Under the pieces are notes generated by a model, which was not told the DNA's origin, did not search any database, and saw only the letters and a program-made list of their open reading frames with translations. Made by a program: the position numbers and the translations under genes. From an uncultured Sphingomonadales bacterium (lineage in GTDB: Bacteria; Pseudomonadota; Alphaproteobacteria; Sphingomonadales; Sphingomonadaceae): a DNA stretch of 64,000 bases. Of the stretch, positions 1-8,549 are shown in pieces. Each line of letters opens with the position of its first letter. The stretch's first letter is position 1. The stretch is taken from positions 248,001 to 312,000 of the forward strand of contig CAIMDB010000028.1 of NCBI GenBank assembly GCA_903839675.1, read 5' to 3'.

Positions 1-1
1 C

Positions 2-430
2 CCCGATCATCCGGCTGATAAGCTGTTTGAAGAGCATTTTGTTGTGGCAGGTTGGTCAGAGAATCCTGTGTTCCGAGGAGAACTAACGCAGGCGGATTTC
101 TGCGCGGCCGGACATATTGCAGTGGAAATTGGGCGGCTGCGCCGGGCTTCTTTCGCGGAGTCCCATCTTCGGCGCCTGGGCATTGAACGGCGCATCGATA
201 TTTTGGTCGCCGGTTTTTCGATGGTGCCGGAATTGCTGGTCGGCACAGATCGACTGGCGATCATGCACGCACGCCTTGCGTCGTCGGCGGCGGCTCATCT
301 GCCTTTGGCCTATGCGAAACTGCCCTTTGAGTTTCCTGTGATGATGGAGATGGTGCAGTATCACCGGAGCCGCGCGGCCGATCCCGGCCTTACGTGGCTG
401 CGCCAAGAGATCGCCAATTCGGTTCGCTAG
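2..430 (+). CDS. LysR-type transcriptional regulator, C-terminal part (5' end outside window)
   Basis: An open frame runs from the window edge to a TAG stop, giving about 142 residues with no visible start, so the gene is cut by the window. The residues resemble the end of a LysR substrate-binding domain, with the NodD/PcpR-like pattern of a GFSMVPELLVGTDRLA stretch followed by a region ending in WLRQEIA. The DNA-binding helix-turn-helix lies outside the window. It is read in the same direction as the catabolic genes that start 92 nt later, with LysR-like dyads in the gap. It is inferred to be the effector-responsive regulator of that operon. Family assignment is fairly secure; the effector is unknown. 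Confidence 0.8.
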   Translation, partial: PDHPADKLFEEHFVVAGWSENPVFRGELTQADFCAAGHIAVEIGRLRRASFAESHLRRLGIERRIDILVAGFSMVPELLVGTDRLAIMHARLASSAAAHLPLAYAKLPFEFPVMMEMVQYHRSRAADPGLTWLRQEIANSVR

Positions 431-445
431 GGTTTATTTGAAAAA

Positions 446-472
446 TTGATTGTCATCCATAAATACAATCAA
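446..472. promoter_or_regulatory. Perfect T-N11-A dyad, candidate LysR operator
   Basis: Arms TTGATTGT (446-453) and ACAATCAA (465-472) are exact reverse complements separated by 11 nt, so the innermost bases give the T-N11-A pattern of LysR binding sites. It lies 51-77 nt upstream of the first catabolic gene and just after the LysR gene, where an activator recognition site would be expected. Binding by this regulator is inferred. Confidence 0.65.
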
Positions 473-478
473 CTTTTC

Positions 479-501
479 AGATAAGTTGACGCCGGTTATC
501 T
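479..501. promoter_or_regulatory. Second dyad with 11-nt spacer, candidate LysR activation site
   Basis: Arms AGATAA (479-484) and TTATCT (496-501) are exact reverse complements, again 11 nt apart. The centre (490) is 31 bp from the centre of the first dyad (459), close to three helical turns, so both would face the same side of the DNA. The half-site sequence differs from the first dyad (A-N11-T core), which fits a weaker activation site. Short arms could arise by chance. Confidence 0.4.
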
Positions 502-522
502 CTTCATGGGGAGAAGGTAGCC

Positions 523-1638
523 GTGAAAAATCAGAACATACTTATCATCGGAGGCGGTATTGGAGGGCTGACGTCTGCCATTGCGTTGGGTCGCGATGGC
601 CATCGCATCACCATCGTCGAGAAGGATCCGGACTGGGCCGTATACGGCGTCGGTATCATCCAGCAGGGCAACGTCGTTCGCGCTGTGAAGGAACTCGGGA
701 TCATTGATGATTATCTTGATGCCGGTTTCGGTTTTGATTTTGTCGAAGTTTTCATTCCGTCGGGCCAGAAAGTTGCCCGCATTCCATCGCCTAAACTGGT
801 CGATGGCTATCCATCCAATGTCGGCATCGGGCGCCGGGCCTTGCACACTGTCCTGGGCCAGCGGGCGAAGGCGGCAGGGGCTGAGGTCCGTCTCGGTGTG
901 ACTGTCGAGGCACTGGAGGATGACGGAACATCTGTGACGGTCCAGTTTTCGGACGGAACAACCGAACGGTTCGACATCGTCATTGGCGCTGACGGCCTCT
1001 ATTCGCGGACGCGCGGACAGTTATTTCCCGATGCGCCACAGCCGGAATTCACCGGTCAATCCGTGTGGCGCTACAATTTTCCAAGGACAGAAGGGCTGGA
1101 TTGTCTGCAGGCCTATGAAGGCAAAATTGGGGTCGGGCTTGTTCCACTCGCATCTGATCTGATGTACATGTTTGTCACGACACCCGAGCCGGGCAATCCC
1201 CGTTATCCCGTTGAGGGGCTCGCAGCGGAAATGCGCCGCAAATTGGTAGGTATGTCTCCCGCTATCAGCGCGCTCGCGGACCAAATCCGCGATGATGCAT
1301 CCGTTGTTTATAAGCCCCTTGAAGTGCTCTTCGTGCCGGGTGCTTGGCATAAAGGACGAACAGTTCTGTTGGGTGATGCGGTTCATGCAACCACGCCGCA
1401 CCTTGGCCAAGGGGCCGGAATGGCGATTGAAGACAGTCTTGTGCTGGCAGAGGAAATCGGGCGCGCAGAGACACCGGATGCGGCCTTTGCAGCTTTCCAG
1501 TCGCGGCGTTTTGATCGCTGCAAGTACATTGTCGAAGCCTCTTTGGCCTTGTGCCATGGGCAGCTTGGCTTGGGCCCCCTGATCGAACAAGCGACGGCGA
1601 CCAAAGAAATGTTCGAACGCGTCGCCCAACCAATTTAA
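523..1638 (+). CDS. FAD-dependent aromatic monooxygenase
   Basis: A 371-residue single-component flavoprotein hydroxylase of the salicylate/6-hydroxynicotinate hydroxylase type, expected to use NAD(P)H and oxygen to hydroxylate an aromatic ring in the cytoplasm. The N-terminal dinucleotide-binding GGGIGG sits at residues 10-15, and the second FAD motif (LLGDAVHATTPHLGQG) near residue 284. A DG-type motif (IGADGLYSRTR) is present near residue 155. Start is GTG at 523 with a strong GGAGAAGG ribosome site 6 nt upstream. It is the first gene of a same-strand operon; the next gene, 17 nt downstream, is a ring-cleavage dioxygenase, so the product is probably a catechol-like diol. The exact substrate is not deducible. 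Confidence 0.88.
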   Translation: MKNQNILIIGGGIGGLTSAIALGRDGHRITIVEKDPDWAVYGVGIIQQGNVVRAVKELGIIDDYLDAGFGFDFVEVFIPSGQKVARIPSPKLVDGYPSNVGIGRRALHTVLGQRAKAAGAEVRLGVTVEALEDDGTSVTVQFSDGTTERFDIVIGADGLYSRTRGQLFPDAPQPEFTGQSVWRYNFPRTEGLDCLQAYEGKIGVGLVPLASDLMYMFVTTPEPGNPRYPVEGLAAEMRRKLVGMSPAISALADQIRDDASVVYKPLEVLFVPGAWHKGRTVLLGDAVHATTPHLGQGAGMAIEDSLVLAEEIGRAETPDAAFAAFQSRRFDRCKYIVEASLALCHGQLGLGPLIEQATATKEMFERVAQPI

Positions 1639-1655
1639 CTAAAGGACAATTTGCG

Positions 1656-2558
1656 ATGAGCCGTGTCACAGAGATCCGCTATGTTGGCTATGCGACGCCT
1701 GATTTTGAGGCTGAGCGCGCCTTTTATGTGGACCAATGGGGTCTTGAGCCTGTCCCGTCTTCTGATGGAATGGCCTATTTCAAGGCCAAGGGTGCACCTG
1801 AGCATCACGTTGTGCGTCTTCGCAAGGACCCAGCAAAACGTGTCGATGTCATCGCCCTTGCGGCGGATAGACGCACGGATGTCGATGCCCTGCATGATCG
1901 TGTTGCCGCAAGCGGTGGCAAAATCGTCCATGCGCCGCAGGAACTGACCTCGCCCGGCGGTGGCTATGGCTTTCGCTTCTTCTCTCCTGATGGTCTGCCT
2001 TTTGAGATTTCAAGCGACGTTGCCTCGGGGCCTACTGCGTCCATCGCACGCTGGGACGGTGTGCCGGTTAAGATAAGCCACATCGTTATGCATTCGCCCG
2101 ACCACAAAGCTATGACCCAGTGGTTCATTGATGTGCTTGGTTTCCGCCTGTCCGACTGGATCGGCGATTTCATGAGCTTCCTGCGTTGCAACTCGGCACA
2201 CCATCGCCTTGCGATCCTGCCGGGTCCACCGTGCCTGAACCATGTTGCCTATGACATGGAAGGCGTCGACGGGATGATGCGGGGCATTCACCGGCTGAAG
2301 CAAAACGATATCGATATTCGGTGGGGCCCCGGGCGGCACACCGCTGGCAACAACACCTTCAGCTACTTCGTGACGCCGGCGGGCTTCGCCGTGGAATACA
2401 CGTCAGAACTTGAGGAAGTGGATGAGGCGACCTGGCAGCCCTCGGTCTATCCGCCTGCGCCCTTGCTGATGGACCAGTGGTCGATCGGGGTCGGTGGGCC
2501 GCAAACCATGCCGCATCCCGAAGTTGATGCCGGCCTTTTCCAGCCAGCAGGGGTCTGA
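1656..2558 (+). CDS. Type I extradiol ring-cleavage dioxygenase (VOC family)
   Basis: A 300-residue two-domain vicinal-oxygen-chelate protein of the BphC/catechol 2,3-dioxygenase kind, the usual length. The three expected Fe(II) ligands are visible: His142 (ISHIVMH), His196 (LNHVAY) and Glu247 (AVEYTSE), so it is probably active and opens a dihydroxylated ring next to one hydroxyl. The ATG at 1656 was chosen because it follows an AAAGGA ribosome site and begins the first VOC repeat; an upstream in-frame ATG would overlap the monooxygenase gene. The gene downstream, 3 nt away, encodes an alpha/beta hydrolase suited to the ring-cleavage product. Substrate unknown. Confidence 0.88.
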   Translation: MSRVTEIRYVGYATPDFEAERAFYVDQWGLEPVPSSDGMAYFKAKGAPEHHVVRLRKDPAKRVDVIALAADRRTDVDALHDRVAASGGKIVHAPQELTSPGGGYGFRFFSPDGLPFEISSDVASGPTASIARWDGVPVKISHIVMHSPDHKAMTQWFIDVLGFRLSDWIGDFMSFLRCNSAHHRLAILPGPPCLNHVAYDMEGVDGMMRGIHRLKQNDIDIRWGPGRHTAGNNTFSYFVTPAGFAVEYTSELEEVDEATWQPSVYPPAPLLMDQWSIGVGGPQTMPHPEVDAGLFQPAGV

Positions 2559-2561
2559 TCC

Positions 2562-3740
2562 ATGGCGCTATTTGAACCTTTTCCCAACTATATCTGGAAC
2601 CTCTCCGTCGCCATCGCGATGGAGTCTGGTGGCCAAGTTGGTGAAATTGTCGACATCGTTGCTGCGGCCAAAGAAGCCGCCGGAACAAGCGCCGACAATG
2701 GTACCCAAGCCTTCATGCAGGCTTGGATGGCAAAGGCAGACACGTTGATTGAACTGGCCGCAGAGGATGAGGCGCGCGGGCGCCACTTCTCTGCTGGGGC
2801 GAAGCTCGAACGCGCCGCACTCTACCTGCTGAACGGGGAGCGGATGCAAGCGCAAGGCACACCGGGGCGCCTGGAAACCTATCAGCGCGCGCGCGATTGT
2901 TTCGGTCGCGGCATGGCGCTGGGCCAAGCCAACTGCACGCGTGTCGAAATTCCGCTGGAAAAAGGAACAATGCCGGCCTTGTGGGTGCAAGCGCCGGGAG
3001 ACGGGCCACGGCCAGCTGTCGTCTATTGCAACGGGCTCGATAGCAGTAAAGAGTTGCTCTATTGGTCCGGCCTGCCGCAGGCTCTGGCGCGCAGAGGCAT
3101 TTCAACCCTTTGCGTTGATCAGCCCGGAACGGGGGAGGCTTTGCGGCTTCAGGGCCTGCCCGCCACGCCGTACAGCGAACAATGGGCTTCGCGCGCCGTG
3201 GATTGGCTGGAAGGCCAGGCCGATGTGGATGCCGCACGGCTGGGGATGACCGGCATTTCGCTTGGCGGTCACTATGCGCCGCGTGCCGTCGCTTACGAGC
3301 CCCGCTTTGCGTCGGGCGCTTGCTGGGGCGCGAACCATAATTGGGCCGAAGTTCAGGAAAAGCGTCTGCGGCGCGAGGGCGAAAATCCCGTCCCGCATTA
3401 TTGGGGCCATGTGATGTGGGTCTTTGGCGCGAGCGACATGGACGACTTTCACGAAAAGACCAAAGACATGAACCTGAACGGCCATATGGACCGGATCAAG
3501 GTTCCCTTCCTCGTCACCCATGGCGAGAATGACCGGCAGATTGGCGTGGAATATGCCCATCAGGCGTTCGAACAACTGGTCAACAGCCCCAAGGCAGAGC
3601 TGAAGATATTCACCCCGCGCGAAGGCGGCGTGGAGCATGTCGGCGCCGATAACATGTCCTTTGGCAGGGACTATATTGCGGACTGGTTTGCAGACACGCT
3701 CGGCGGACGTCCTGGCGGGTCTAATCAGCCGCAGCCCTAG
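2562..3740 (+). CDS. Alpha/beta hydrolase, FrsA / 2,6-dihydropseudooxynicotine hydrolase type
   Basis: A 392-residue hydrolase with the extra helical N-terminal domain (about residues 1-140) typical of the FrsA/DHPON-hydrolase group, followed by the alpha/beta core. The catalytic triad can be read as Ser233 (GISLGG), Asp324 (GENDRQ) and His359 (VEHVG). Members of this group break carbon-carbon bonds in diketone-like intermediates as well as esters. Directly after an extradiol dioxygenase, the likely job is hydrolysis of the ring-fission product. It is separated from the dioxygenase gene by 3 nt and from the P450 gene by 12 nt. Exact reaction inferred. Confidence 0.82.
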   Translation: MALFEPFPNYIWNLSVAIAMESGGQVGEIVDIVAAAKEAAGTSADNGTQAFMQAWMAKADTLIELAAEDEARGRHFSAGAKLERAALYLLNGERMQAQGTPGRLETYQRARDCFGRGMALGQANCTRVEIPLEKGTMPALWVQAPGDGPRPAVVYCNGLDSSKELLYWSGLPQALARRGISTLCVDQPGTGEALRLQGLPATPYSEQWASRAVDWLEGQADVDAARLGMTGISLGGHYAPRAVAYEPRFASGACWGANHNWAEVQEKRLRREGENPVPHYWGHVMWVFGASDMDDFHEKTKDMNLNGHMDRIKVPFLVTHGENDRQIGVEYAHQAFEQLVNSPKAELKIFTPREGGVEHVGADNMSFGRDYIADWFADTLGGRPGGSNQPQP

Positions 3741-3752
3741 AAGGCCATTCCA

Positions 3753-4946
3753 TTGGCGCCGCCAGCACAAATCCCAAGTTTGGACATTGATCCTTTCGAC
3801 GACGCGTTTCTGGCAGCGCCCTATACATTTCACGGCGCACTTCGTGATGCAGGGCCAGTCATATGGCTCAAACCGATAAACTGCTTCGCTATGGCGCGAT
3901 ATGCCGAGGTGTCAGCCAGCTTGAAAGACTGGCAAACCTTCGTGTCGGGGCGCGGGGTTGGTATGACCGATTTTGCGACGGATACGCCTTGGCGTCCGCC
4001 TTCGCTGTTGCTGGAAACCGATCCCCCCGTCCATGATCGCACGCGCGGCCTGATGAACAAAGTTGCCTCGCTCTCCAGCCTAAAGACTGCAATGCCGCAA
4101 TGGTGCGCGAAGGCCGAAATATTGGTTGATCGCCTGCTTGGACAGAGAGTGGATGGCGTTCGGGACTTGGGCGAGCAATTCCCGCTGTCCGTCTTTCCGG
4201 ATTTGATCGGCATTCGCGAAGAAGGCCGTGAACATCTCATCCCTTACGGCACAACAGCGTTCAACGGTTTTGGTCCACGCAACCGGCTTTTTGAAGAGGC
4301 GATTGCCAATGCGGCGGCGGCGTCTGCTGCGGTCATGGAGAGTTGCCGGCGTGAGAATCTCGCACCCAATGGCTGGGGCATGAAGGTTTATGAAGCCGCG
4401 GACCGCGGGGACTGCACACCGGAAGAAGCGGAGCGATTGGTTCGCTCATTTCTGACAGCCGGGCTTGATACGACCGTCAATGGCATCGGCAATATGCTGC
4501 ACGCTTTTGCCCAGCATCCGGATCAATGGGCAAAACTAAGGGCGGACCCCAGCCTTGCCAAAAAGGCCTTTGAAGAAAGCCTGCGGTGGGACGGGACGGT
4601 TCAGACCTTTTTTCGAACGACATCGCGAAACGTTCCACTGCCCGACGGACATATCCCGGCGGGTTCCAAAGTAATCCTGTTTCTGGCGTCCGCAAACCGC
4701 GATCCGCGACAATGGGAACGATCAGAGGAGTTCGACATCTCCCGGTCAAGCAGCGGGCATGTCGGCTTCGGCTTTGGTATCCATCAATGTCTGGGACAAA
4801 TGGTCGCAAGGATGGAAGCAGAGGCATTGCTGAAGGCGATGATCCCGCGTGTCCGCGAAATCCGGCTGGTAGGAAAACCAGTCCGTCGCCTGAACAACAC
4901 GCTGCATGCCCTGGCGTCTCTCCCCCTTCAACTCTTGGCCGATTAA
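3753..4946 (+). CDS. Cytochrome P450
   Basis: A 397-residue soluble bacterial P450. The heme-thiolate loop FGFGIHQCLG places the axial cysteine at residue 346; the I-helix oxygen-activation motif reads AGLDTT and the K-helix ExxR is EESLR. The start is TTG at 3753 because no in-frame ATG occurs before about residue 46 and the N-terminal residues fit other P450s; an AAGG lies 9-12 nt upstream. No ferredoxin or ferredoxin reductase gene is present anywhere in the operon, so electrons must come from partners encoded elsewhere. It probably hydroxylates or dealkylates the growth substrate before ring cleavage. Confidence 0.9.
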   Translation: MAPPAQIPSLDIDPFDDAFLAAPYTFHGALRDAGPVIWLKPINCFAMARYAEVSASLKDWQTFVSGRGVGMTDFATDTPWRPPSLLLETDPPVHDRTRGLMNKVASLSSLKTAMPQWCAKAEILVDRLLGQRVDGVRDLGEQFPLSVFPDLIGIREEGREHLIPYGTTAFNGFGPRNRLFEEAIANAAAASAAVMESCRRENLAPNGWGMKVYEAADRGDCTPEEAERLVRSFLTAGLDTTVNGIGNMLHAFAQHPDQWAKLRADPSLAKKAFEESLRWDGTVQTFFRTTSRNVPLPDGHIPAGSKVILFLASANRDPRQWERSEEFDISRSSSGHVGFGFGIHQCLGQMVARMEAEALLKAMIPRVREIRLVGKPVRRLNNTLHALASLPLQLLAD

Positions 4947-4956
4947 GCGAGACGTA

Positions 4957-5979
4957 ATGACGACCTATCTCAGAAACATTTGGTACATGGCCGGCTGGTC
5001 CGACGAGGTGGGTGAGGGCCTGCTGTCGCGGCGCATCTTTGACCGCAATATCGTCCTATTCCGCACGAAGGATGGCGTTGCTGCCCTCGCTGACCGCTGC
5101 CCGCACAGATTTGCGCCGCTCAGTTTGGGTGAAAAGGTCGGTGATAACGTCGTCTGCCCTTATCATGGCCTCACATATGACGGCAGCGGCAAGTGTGTGA
5201 GAAATCCATTCTCCGACACGATCCCAGCCGCAGCGCGTGTCGATGCTTGGCATACGTTAGAAAAGCACGGCATGATCTGGCTTTGGGGTGGTGATCCCAA
5301 AGAGGCCAACCCACAGACCATCCCCGATTTCTCGATGGTTGAGGACAACGATTTCACCCGCGTTGTGCGCGGCTATACTTTGCTTGAAGCGCCTTTTGAG
5401 TTTGGCATCGATAATCTGATGGACCTGAGCCATATCGAATATGTCCACAAGGGCAGCTTCGCTGGCAACGGCGTCATCTTCAGCGGCAAGCACACGATAA
5501 AGGACGAGGGCAATACGCTTCGTTCCAATTGGTGGATGCCCGGGGTCAAAGCGCCGCCACACACCGTCGGTGTATATCCGCCGGACATGGAGACAGATCA
5601 CTGGCTCGATATGCGTTGGAATGCGCCGGCATCCATGCAACTGGAAATCGGTGCTTGTCCGGCGGGTGCTGCTCGAGAAACGGGCGTAATTGCCCAGCAG
5701 GCCCACATATTGACCCCAGCCAGCCCAACCACGACGCACTATTTCTGGGCAACCACGCGCTACCACGATCTCGATTCAGCAGAGACCGATGACTTCCTTC
5801 GCACCCTTTTTGCCCAAGCCTTTGATGAGGAGGACAAGCCCATCATCAAAGCGGCTTATGACAACCTCGAAGGACAGGATTTTTGGGACGCGCAGCCCCT
5901 TTCTTTGGGAATTGATGCGGGCGGAACGCGCGTCCGGCGTAAGTTGGAAGCCATGCTGAAAGCAGAGCGGACCGACTGA
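4957..5979 (+). CDS. Rieske non-heme iron oxygenase, vanillate-demethylase (VanA) type
   Basis: A 340-residue oxygenase component. The Rieske cluster ligands are Cys48, His50, Cys67 and His70 (CPH, CPYH), and the mononuclear iron ligands fit Asp156-x2-His159-x4-His164. The MTTYLRNIWYMAGW start and the overall length match the VanA/LigX/dicamba-demethylase branch, which removes methyl groups or hydroxylates aromatic acids. The ATG at 4957 is chosen over an upstream in-frame ATG that would overlap the P450 gene. No VanB-type reductase lies nearby, so the redox partner is elsewhere. Overlaps the next start by one base (TGATG). Confidence 0.87.
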   Translation: MTTYLRNIWYMAGWSDEVGEGLLSRRIFDRNIVLFRTKDGVAALADRCPHRFAPLSLGEKVGDNVVCPYHGLTYDGSGKCVRNPFSDTIPAAARVDAWHTLEKHGMIWLWGGDPKEANPQTIPDFSMVEDNDFTRVVRGYTLLEAPFEFGIDNLMDLSHIEYVHKGSFAGNGVIFSGKHTIKDEGNTLRSNWWMPGVKAPPHTVGVYPPDMETDHWLDMRWNAPASMQLEIGACPAGAARETGVIAQQAHILTPASPTTTHYFWATTRYHDLDSAETDDFLRTLFAQAFDEEDKPIIKAAYDNLEGQDFWDAQPLSLGIDAGGTRVRRKLEAMLKAERTD

Positions 5980-6716
5980 TGTTCAGGCTGGACAACAAGG
6001 TTGCGATCGTCACCGGATCAACATCTGGCATTGGCCGGGCCATCGCCGAAGCATTTTGCGCGGCGGGTGCCCATGTGATCGTTTCCAGCGAAAGTGCAGA
6101 GGCGACTGCCCAAGTCAGCGCTGAGCTCGGCGCGACGGGAATCGCCTGTGACGTGACGGACCCAGAAGCGTTGAAGGCATTGATAGCTGGAACCTTGGAA
6201 CTTCATGGGCAGATTGATATCCTCGTTTGCAATGCAGGCATTGCGGGCAAGAATGGCGATGCGAGTCTTGAGGATTTTGACAGAGTCATTGCCGTCAACC
6301 TCAGAAGCCAAGTCGCACTGACTGGCCTTGCGTTGCCCCACATTGCAAAGCAGCAAGGCTCAATCATCTTGATCGCAAGCCTTGCAGGCCTTCGCGGCAA
6401 CGCATCGATCAACGGCTACGCGCTGGCCAAAGCCGGGGTGGTTCAACTGGCCCGCAACATCGCAGTTCAATGGGGGCCACAAGGGGTGCGCGCGAATGCA
6501 ATTTCGCCGGGTTTGATTGATACCAAGCTGCTGGCTGATCTGCCCCAGACGGGGGATTTCATGACACGCCGGATGCAAATGACACCCTTGCGTCGGGTTG
6601 GCACTGTGGAGGAAGTGGCCGGTGCTGCCGTCTTTCTTGCAAGCCCCGCGGGGGGCTTCATCACTGGCCATAATCTTGTCGTCGATGGCGGCACTCTGAT
6701 CACTGACGGGAGCTAG
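5979..6716 (+). CDS. SDR-family NAD(P)-dependent oxidoreductase
   Basis: A 245-residue classical short-chain dehydrogenase. The cofactor motif TGSTSGIG is at residues 12-19, the NAG motif reads NAGIAG, catalytic Ser is in IASLAGLRG, and the YxxxK pair in YALAK; the C-terminus has the usual ADLPQTG...GTVEEVAGAAVFLAS pattern. It starts inside the stop of the Rieske gene, indicating translational coupling. A dehydrogenation step for an alcohol or dihydrodiol intermediate of the pathway is inferred. Cofactor preference was not worked out. Confidence 0.85.
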   Translation: MFRLDNKVAIVTGSTSGIGRAIAEAFCAAGAHVIVSSESAEATAQVSAELGATGIACDVTDPEALKALIAGTLELHGQIDILVCNAGIAGKNGDASLEDFDRVIAVNLRSQVALTGLALPHIAKQQGSIILIASLAGLRGNASINGYALAKAGVVQLARNIAVQWGPQGVRANAISPGLIDTKLLADLPQTGDFMTRRMQMTPLRRVGTVEEVAGAAVFLASPAGGFITGHNLVVDGGTLITDGS

Positions 6717-6722
6717 CGGCCA

Positions 6723-7613
6723 ATGCGGATCATCATAACCGGCGGCGGCGGCTTTGTGGGCCGTGCATTGGCCAGCGCGCTTGAGGGGCAGCATGACCTT
6801 GTGCTCGTCGACCATCAACTGGGGACGCGGACAGGTGTAGAGGGTGATCTGTGTCATCCCGCCACCCTCGATCGGGCCTTTGCGGACGGCTGCGATGCGG
6901 TGGTTCATTTGGCAACAGTGCCGGGGGGGGCTGCCGAACAGGACCCCGCGACGGCCAAGAGCGTGAACATGGATGCCACGATGGCCCTTGCAGAGGCAGC
7001 AGCTCAATCAGGGCAAAGGCCACGCTTCATCTTTGCCAGCAGCATCGCCGTTTTTGGCGATCCTTTGCCCGCCTTTGTCGATGACGACACCCCACTCGCC
7101 CCCCGCATGATCTATGGCGCGCATAAGGCACTCATGGAGCAGTGGCTGGCCACGCAGACTCGGCGGGGTGCCATTTCCGCCCTGTCGCTGCGGCTGCCCG
7201 GCATCATCGCCCGACCCCGTGGCCCCTCCGGCATGAAGTCAGCGTTCATGAGTGATGTCTTTCATGCGCTTAAGGCAGGGGAGCGCATTGCACTGCCCGT
7301 GTCCCCACAGGCGACCATGTGGCTCATGTCGGTCGCGCAAATTGCCCAAAATCTGGTCCATGCGTTGCAGATTGACACGGAAGGGGCTTTCACCCTGCCA
7401 GCGCAGCGTGTCGTCATGGAAGACCTCGTCAAAGCAATCTGCGGGGCAACGGGCTCGGGGGCTGATCTTGTAGCCTACGCGCCTGACACAGCAATTGAGC
7501 ATGCCTTTGGCTCCCAACCGCCTTTGTCCACGCCCGCTGCCGAGGCGTTGGGCTTCGCAGCGGATGCCGACCTTGAGGCACTCGTCCACTCAGCCCTTTC
7601 AACCCTGTCCTGA
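6723..7613 (+). CDS. NAD-dependent epimerase/dehydratase-like protein (extended SDR)
   Basis: A 296-residue extended SDR resembling D-erythronate dehydrogenase (DenD). The Rossmann motif GGGGFVG starts at residue 7; the active-site set is SSIAVFG followed by YGAHK (Tyr-x3-Lys). In sugar-acid pathways DenD oxidises a hydroxy acid. In this aromatic operon it probably acts on a hydroxylated acyclic product, though this is inference. It starts 6 nt after the preceding SDR gene. A run of eight G residues (6924-6931) within the gene is a place where sequencing frame errors could occur, but the frame is intact here. Confidence 0.78.
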   Translation: MRIIITGGGGFVGRALASALEGQHDLVLVDHQLGTRTGVEGDLCHPATLDRAFADGCDAVVHLATVPGGAAEQDPATAKSVNMDATMALAEAAAQSGQRPRFIFASSIAVFGDPLPAFVDDDTPLAPRMIYGAHKALMEQWLATQTRRGAISALSLRLPGIIARPRGPSGMKSAFMSDVFHALKAGERIALPVSPQATMWLMSVAQIAQNLVHALQIDTEGAFTLPAQRVVMEDLVKAICGATGSGADLVAYAPDTAIEHAFGSQPPLSTPAAEALGFAADADLEALVHSALSTLS

Positions 7614-7624
7614 AGGAATGGCGC

Positions 7625-8131
7625 GTGACATCTGACATGAAGAACCCGTTTCCCCCCATCCGCCGTGTCGTCACTGGGCACAATGCAAATGGCAGAGCGA
7701 TCATCCGGTCCGACGAGCAATTTCCGAGTGAACCGATTGCGCTTGGCGGAGCAGAATTTGCGCTGATTTGGGCGACCGCAACAGTGCCAGCGGACAACAA
7801 TGATGACACAGACGGTCGCGATCTGGAGGCAGGCCTCACGATCAACCAAGGCTCTGTCATCCGCATTGTTGATTTTCTCCCCGGCGGGGACTCCCCCATG
7901 CACCGGACCAACAGCATCGACTATGGGATCGTGCTGGCAGGGGAGATTGAGCTGGAGCTGGAAGACGGCGTCAAAACCATCGTCGGCACCCATTCGATTA
8001 TTGTGCAGCGCGGCACCAACCACAAATGGCGCAATCCGAGCGAAACGGACTTCGCCCGCGTGGCATTCGTGCTGATCGAAGCGCCAGCCTATACAGCCAA
8101 TGGAAGCTCTCTTGCGGAGATGAAGCCATAG
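7625..8131 (+). CDS. Cupin-domain protein
   Basis: A 168-residue single-cupin protein. The cupin core is residues 80-150 (PGGDSPMHRTNSIDYGIVLAGEIELEL, then GTHSIIVQRGTNHKWRN), with His and Glu residues where metal ligands usually fall, although the first motif has one His rather than the usual two. Start GTG at 7625 is chosen because it follows AAGGA by 7 nt; an ATG four codons later is possible. Similar operon-linked cupins are annotated only as cupin proteins; a role as an isomerase, decarboxylase or ring-modifying enzyme in this pathway is possible but unproven. Confidence 0.72.
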   Translation: MTSDMKNPFPPIRRVVTGHNANGRAIIRSDEQFPSEPIALGGAEFALIWATATVPADNNDDTDGRDLEAGLTINQGSVIRIVDFLPGGDSPMHRTNSIDYGIVLAGEIELELEDGVKTIVGTHSIIVQRGTNHKWRNPSETDFARVAFVLIEAPAYTANGSSLAEMKP

Positions 8132-8197
8132 CTGCGCACGTGCAAAGATCGCGATCCAGCTGCGGCTGGTTTTCCAATACGTCGGAAGGAATTTTGA

Positions 8198-8518
8198 ATG
8201 AGTGCAATATCTGAGGCCAACGTTCCGACGACCCAGGGCCTGAAATATGTGCACCAGCTGTGTAAGCACTGGGCGCATAATCTTGCTGTGACGACAGACG
8301 AAACGGGTGGGCGGGTTACATTCCCGGCAAATGCCCGTGGCGCGGACTGGCCCAGCGATGCGGTCATCATCATGACAACGACCACTGACAGCATTCTGTG
8401 CCGCATAGAAGCCAGCGCAGAGGGTCAGCTGGACGGCCTCAAAGGTGCGCTTGCCCGCCATTTGGATCGGTTCGCGTTTCGAGAAGCACCACTTAGCTTC
8501 CACTGGACAGACATTTAA
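8198..8518 (+). CDS. DUF2218 domain protein
   Basis: A 106-residue protein made up almost entirely of a DUF2218 domain, recognised from the YVHQLCKHWAHNL start and the later LARHLDRFAFRE segment. No function is established for this family that I can state with confidence; members are small and cytoplasmic, often next to metal-uptake or redox genes. Here it lies between the cupin and cyclase genes, co-directional, 66 nt after one and 31 nt before the other, with a GGAAGGAA ribosome site. A GGGAGAG ribosome site precedes the next gene. Confidence 0.7.
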   Translation: MSAISEANVPTTQGLKYVHQLCKHWAHNLAVTTDETGGRVTFPANARGADWPSDAVIIMTTTTDSILCRIEASAEGQLDGLKGALARHLDRFAFREAPLSFHWTDI

Positions 8519-8549
8519 GGCCTAAGGCCGAGCAAAAGGGAGAGAATTT

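Noticed and set aside
4477-4827. Antisense frame inside the P450 gene
   Set aside because: Shadow of a strongly recognised P450 gene; no ribosome site.
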